Assembly (NCBI GenBank): GCA_021802595.1
Contig: JAJZRT010000101.1
Location: 1 to 9,364 of the forward strand
Length of the DNA: 9,364 bases
Origin: Pseudomonadota bacterium
GTDB lineage: Bacteria; Pseudomonadota; Gammaproteobacteria; Burkholderiales; Thiobacillaceae
Direction of reading: 5' to 3'
Shown: piece after piece, positions 7,743 through 9,364 of the stretch
How positions within the stretch are numbered: position 1 is the first letter of the stretch
How the letters are laid out: every line of letters starts with the position of its first letter
The notes under the pieces: model-generated
Told to the model about the DNA's origin: nothing
The model's database searches: none
Seen by the model: only the letters and a program-made list of their open reading frames with translations
Translations under genes and position numbers: made by a program

Positions 7743-8018
7743 TCACTTCTTGACGCTGGACGGATACCCCGCGTCCTCAGTCGCCTTGGTCAGTTTCTGC
7801 ACGCTGGTTTTGGCATCATCGAAGGTGACAACCGCTTCGCGTGTCTCGAAGGTCACATCAACTTTGCTGACGCCTTCGACCTTGGAAATCGCCTTCTTGA
7901 CGGTGATCGGACAAGCGGAGCAGGTCATGCCCGGCACAGACAGCGTGACGGTCTGGGTGGCGGCCCACACGGGGGCAACAATCGTAGCGAGGGCGAGGGA
8001 TGCAAACAGTTTTTTCAT
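7743..8018 (-). CDS. merP: Periplasmic mercury-binding protein MerP
   Basis: This 91-residue precursor has a signal peptide of about 19 residues ending APVWA|A. The mature domain is a heavy-metal-associated ferredoxin-like fold with GMTCSAC, where C33 and C36 bind Hg(II) in the periplasm and hand it to MerT. The length matches the usual 91 residues of MerP. A strong ribosome-binding site (AGGAG) lies just before the ATG. It lies between merT (15 bp upstream) and merA, in the order merT-merP-merA typical of Tn501 and Tn21; the merC of Tn21 is absent. Nothing in it looks damaged. Confidence 0.97.
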   Translation of the reverse strand: MKKLFASLALATIVAPVWAATQTVTLSVPGMTCSACPITVKKAISKVEGVSKVDVTFETREAVVTFDDAKTSVQKLTKATEDAGYPSSVKK

Positions 8019-8033
8019 GATGAACTCCTGTGA

Positions 8034-8381
8034 TTAATAGAAAAATGGCATGACGTAGGGAAATCCGAGCGCGACCAGAACCAGCGCGGCCACTAACCAG
8101 AAAATGAGCTTGTAAGTAGCTCGCACTTGGGGAGTCGCGCAGATCTCACCCGGTTTGCAGGCTTGCGCTGGGCGGTAGATACGCCGCCAGGCAAAGAACA
8201 GCGCCACCAACGCCGCGCCGATAAAGATGGGGCGATAAGGTTCCAACACCGTCAAGTTACCGATCCACGCGCCGCTGAACCCCAAGGCGATCAAAACCAG
8301 TGGCCCCAGGCAGCAGGCCGAGGCGAGGATGGCGGCCAGCCCTCCGGCGAAGAGCGCTCCGCGCCCGTTTTGTTCAGACAT
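8034..8381 (-). CDS. merT: Mercuric ion transporter MerT
   Basis: This 115-residue inner-membrane protein has three hydrophobic segments (about residues 10-37, 52-66 and 90-112). The first carries the adjacent pair C23-C24, which receives Hg(II) from MerP. A second pair, C75 and C81, sits in the cytoplasmic loop and passes the ion to MerA. The usual length is 116 residues. The frame is open 22 codons further upstream, to 8447, but those codons cover the mer promoter and operator. The start at 8379-8381 is preferred because AGGA precedes it and the protein then begins MSEQNGRGALFAGG as in relatives. It is the first gene of the operon and is controlled by MerR through the promoter at 8417-8447. 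Confidence 0.97.
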   Translation of the reverse strand: MSEQNGRGALFAGGLAAILASACCLGPLVLIALGFSGAWIGNLTVLEPYRPIFIGAALVALFFAWRRIYRPAQACKPGEICATPQVRATYKLIFWLVAALVLVALGFPYVMPFFY

Positions 8382-8404
8382 ACGCTTGTCCTTTCGAATC
8401 TGAA

Positions 8405-8434
8405 TTGGATAGCCTAAGATTACTTCCGTAGTCA
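8405..8434 (+). promoter_or_regulatory. Candidate merR promoter, divergent from and overlapping the merT promoter
   Basis: TTGGAT (8405-8410) and TAGTCA (8429-8434) lie 18 bp apart on the + strand, at the place where Tn501/Tn21 operons have the merR promoter (-10 TACTCA in those). The -10 lies inside the MerR operator, so MerR binding should repress its own gene. The match is modest, and the call rests mainly on position in a well-studied operon. Confidence 0.5.
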
Positions 8435-8447
8435 TGTACGGAGGCAA
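8417..8447 (-). promoter_or_regulatory. merTPA promoter with MerR operator in a 19-bp spacer
   Basis: On the - strand, -35 TTGCCT (8442-8447) and -10 TAATCT (8417-8422) are separated by 19 bp, the over-long spacer that MerR-family activators untwist when Hg(II) binds. The spacer holds the dyad CCGTAC-ATGA-CTACGG (8426-8441). Classic operators read GTACGG in the right arm, so one outer pair is broken here. The -35 and -10 also differ from the Tn501 TTGACT and TAAGGT. GGAGG of merR (8440-8444) overlaps the -35. Confidence 0.88.
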
Positions 8448-8452
8448 GCGAT

Positions 8453-8881
8453 ATGCAAACTATTTTTGAGAATCTGACCATCGGCGTTTTTGCCAAGGCG
8501 GCCGGGGTCAATGTGGAGACCATCCGGTTCTATCAGCGCAAGGGCTTGCTGCCTGAGCCGGACAAGCCCTATGGCAGCATTCGTCGGTATGGCGAGGCGG
8601 ATGTAACGCGCGTGCGGTTCGTCAAATCAGCCCAGCGGCTGGGTTTCAGTCTGGATGAAATCGCGGAACTACTCAGATTGGACGATGGCACGCACTGCGA
8701 CGAAGCCAGTCACCTGGCCGAGCACAAGCTTCAGGACGTGCGCGAAAAAATGGCCGACTTGGCGCGCATGGAGACCGTGCTTTCCGAACTGGTGTGCGCC
8801 TGCCATGCGCGAGAGGGGAACGTATCCTGTCCGCTGATTGCGTCACTGCAAGGCGGATCAAACCTTGCAGTGACGGTGTAG
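8453..8881 (+). CDS. merR: Mercury-responsive regulator MerR
   Basis: This 142-residue regulator represses the merT promoter without mercury and activates it with Hg(II). The N-terminal winged helix-turn-helix (residues 8-40) has [20 protein letters not shown], followed by [14 protein letters not shown] and a dimerisation helix ending near residue 115. The three Hg(II) ligands are present: C82, C117 and C126 in the pattern known for Tn501 MerR. The start at 8453 is supported by GGAGG eight bases upstream. Relatives have about 144 residues; here the last residues after CPLIASLQG (GSNLAVTV) differ from the sequences I know, and the DNA encoding them forms a perfect 13-bp hairpin. This tail lies after the metal site and should not prevent function. 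It is transcribed divergently from merT. Confidence 0.96.
   Translation: MQTIFENLTIGVFAKAAGVNVETIRFYQRKGLLPEPDKPYGSIRRYGEADVTRVRFVKSAQRLGFSLDEIAELLRLDDGTHCDEASHLAEHKLQDVREKMADLARMETVLSELVCACHAREGNVSCPLIASLQGGSNLAVTV
8841..8875. repeat. Perfect 13-bp stem, 9-base loop hairpin in the last codons of merR
   Basis: CGTCACTGCAAGG (8841-8853) is the exact reverse complement of CCTTGCAGTGACG (8863-8875), with a 9-base loop between them. It lies within the merR coding sequence, ending three bases before the stop codon. No T-run follows on either strand, so it is not a standard intrinsic terminator. It may be a rearrangement scar, a recombination target or a bidirectional RNA structure. Confidence 0.85.
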
Positions 8882-8917
8882 GGTAGTGGCTGGCTTTGGT
8901 ATGAAACCGTACCACCG

Positions 8918-9175
8918 TCAGGCATCGTATGGGAAGCGTGAGGTGCGGATGACCATTGACTGCCCGTCTACCTCCGAGTAGACAAGGAGCCTGGCGGCGG
9001 CCAGATCGAGCAAGGCAAACACGTATTGGTTGAGATAGGCGCCTGGCAGATCGATGAAGCGCTCGAGTACCACGATCCCGATCTCCTGGTTGCGTTCGCT
9101 CCAACGTTCGACGAAACGGATGAAGCCGATGCGCCGCCCGCGCGCAGTCGTAAGGGTGCGCAGGTTGACCGCCAT
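8918..9175 (-). CDS. Unrecognised small ORF between merR and an ISL3-like transposase
   Basis: The open frame runs on the - strand and stops at 8918-8920. The best start is ATG at 9173-9175, giving 85 residues from MAVNLRTLTTARGRR; a TTG at 9211 gives 97, and the frame stays open further upstream into the transposase gene. The sequence has a plausible protein composition (FIRFVERWSERNQEIGIVVLERFIDL; AYLNQYVFALLDLAAARLLVY), with no obvious signal peptide, membrane span or metal motif. I do not recognise it. It lies downstream of, and on the same strand as, the transposase fragment and could be an accessory ORF of that insertion sequence, a degraded gene fragment, or chance coding. Upstream, GGGGG sits too close to the ATG to be a good ribosome-binding site. 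The stretch 8882-9243 otherwise holds nothing I can identify. Confidence 0.3.
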   Translation of the reverse strand: MAVNLRTLTTARGRRIGFIRFVERWSERNQEIGIVVLERFIDLPGAYLNQYVFALLDLAAARLLVYSEVDGQSMVIRTSRFPYDA

Positions 9176-9243
9176 CCCCCTTCGCCGATAGCGAAGCCCC
9201 CTGGCGCGCAACCGCGCTTCGAATTTGAAACGAAAGAGGCTCC

Positions 9244-9363
9244 TCAGTAAAATTCGTGGGCGAGTTTCGGTTCGGGAAGCCTGCCCAGGGCATGTAATAG
9301 CGCCATTTCCAGGATCTCCGGGGAGCGGAATCCATAGGATTTTCGCAGGGTCAGTTTTGCCTT
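9244..9363 (-). CDS. C-terminus of an ISL3-family-like transposase (runs off the window)
   Basis: The last 39 codons of a larger gene are visible, ending KSYGFRSPEILEMALLHALG, RLPEPKLAHEFY and a TGA at 9244-9246. RKSYGFRxxxxLExALxHxLGxLPEP is the typical end of ISL3-family (DDE_Tnp_ISL3) transposases of proteobacteria. The catalytic residues lie outside the window, so activity cannot be judged. The gene reads toward merR, so one end of the insertion sequence should lie between 8881 and 9243. The family assignment rests on motif memory over a short segment. Confidence 0.6.
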   Translation of the reverse strand, partial: KAKLTLRKSYGFRSPEILEMALLHALGRLPEPKLAHEFY

Positions 9364-9364
9364 G

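Noticed and set aside
8382..8447. A 22-codon N-terminal extension of MerT
   Set aside because: It would start at the -35 edge and be translated across the mer operator and -10; the start at 8381 has a ribosome-binding site and fits the family.
8673..9335. A 220-codon - strand frame spanning the transposase end, the intergenic region and merR
   Set aside because: It is out of frame with the transposase C-terminus, runs antisense into merR, and is Arg/Ser/Pro-rich in the way of a shadow frame.

Overview
The window looks like a mobile, metal-resistance region of a high-GC proteobacterium (beta- or gammaproteobacterial plasmid, integron-free island or similar). Every recognisable gene belongs to a transposon, an insertion sequence or a metal-resistance operon, and no housekeeping genes are seen. 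The host genus cannot be read from the sequence.

Layout, left to right. (1) 1-58: a scrap of an IS21-family istA transposase gene on the + strand. (2) 59-5932: a complete Tn3-family, Tn21/Tn501-subfamily transposon of 5,874 bp, bounded by 38-bp inverted repeats that match at 35 of 38 positions. It carries tnpA and tnpR (both - strand), a res site, and, where Tn501 and Tn21 carry other cargo, an unusual five-gene + strand cassette. The cassette encodes an ArsR/SmtB-type regulator, a one-TM SHOCT protein, a SAM-dependent methyltransferase, a CxxC carboxymuconolactone-decarboxylase-like protein, and a protein that is 20% methionine. (3) 5933-8881: a Tn501-like mercury-resistance operon, merT-merP-merA on the - strand with divergent merR on the + strand. 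Its next gene, merD, is cut after codon 12 by the right inverted repeat of the transposon. (4) 8882-9364: the region beyond merR, with an unrecognised ORF and the C-terminus of an ISL3-family-like transposase (- strand), which runs off the window.

How the parts work together. MerR and the merT promoter/operator, with its 19-bp spacer, control Hg(II) capture in the periplasm (MerP), import (MerT) and reduction to Hg(0) (MerA). All key cysteines are present, so resistance should work without MerD, which is only a co-regulator. The transposon cassette appears to be a separate, self-regulated metal or metalloid response unit: its regulator has a 20-bp palindrome at its own promoter, the genes are tightly packed and partly overlapping, and the last product is a Met-rich candidate soft-metal ligand. 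I cannot assign its substrate.

History. The two flanks of the transposon come from different genes (istA and merD) and show no 5-bp target duplication. The present arrangement is therefore not a simple insertion; a later deletion, inversion or recombination between transposon copies must have joined them.
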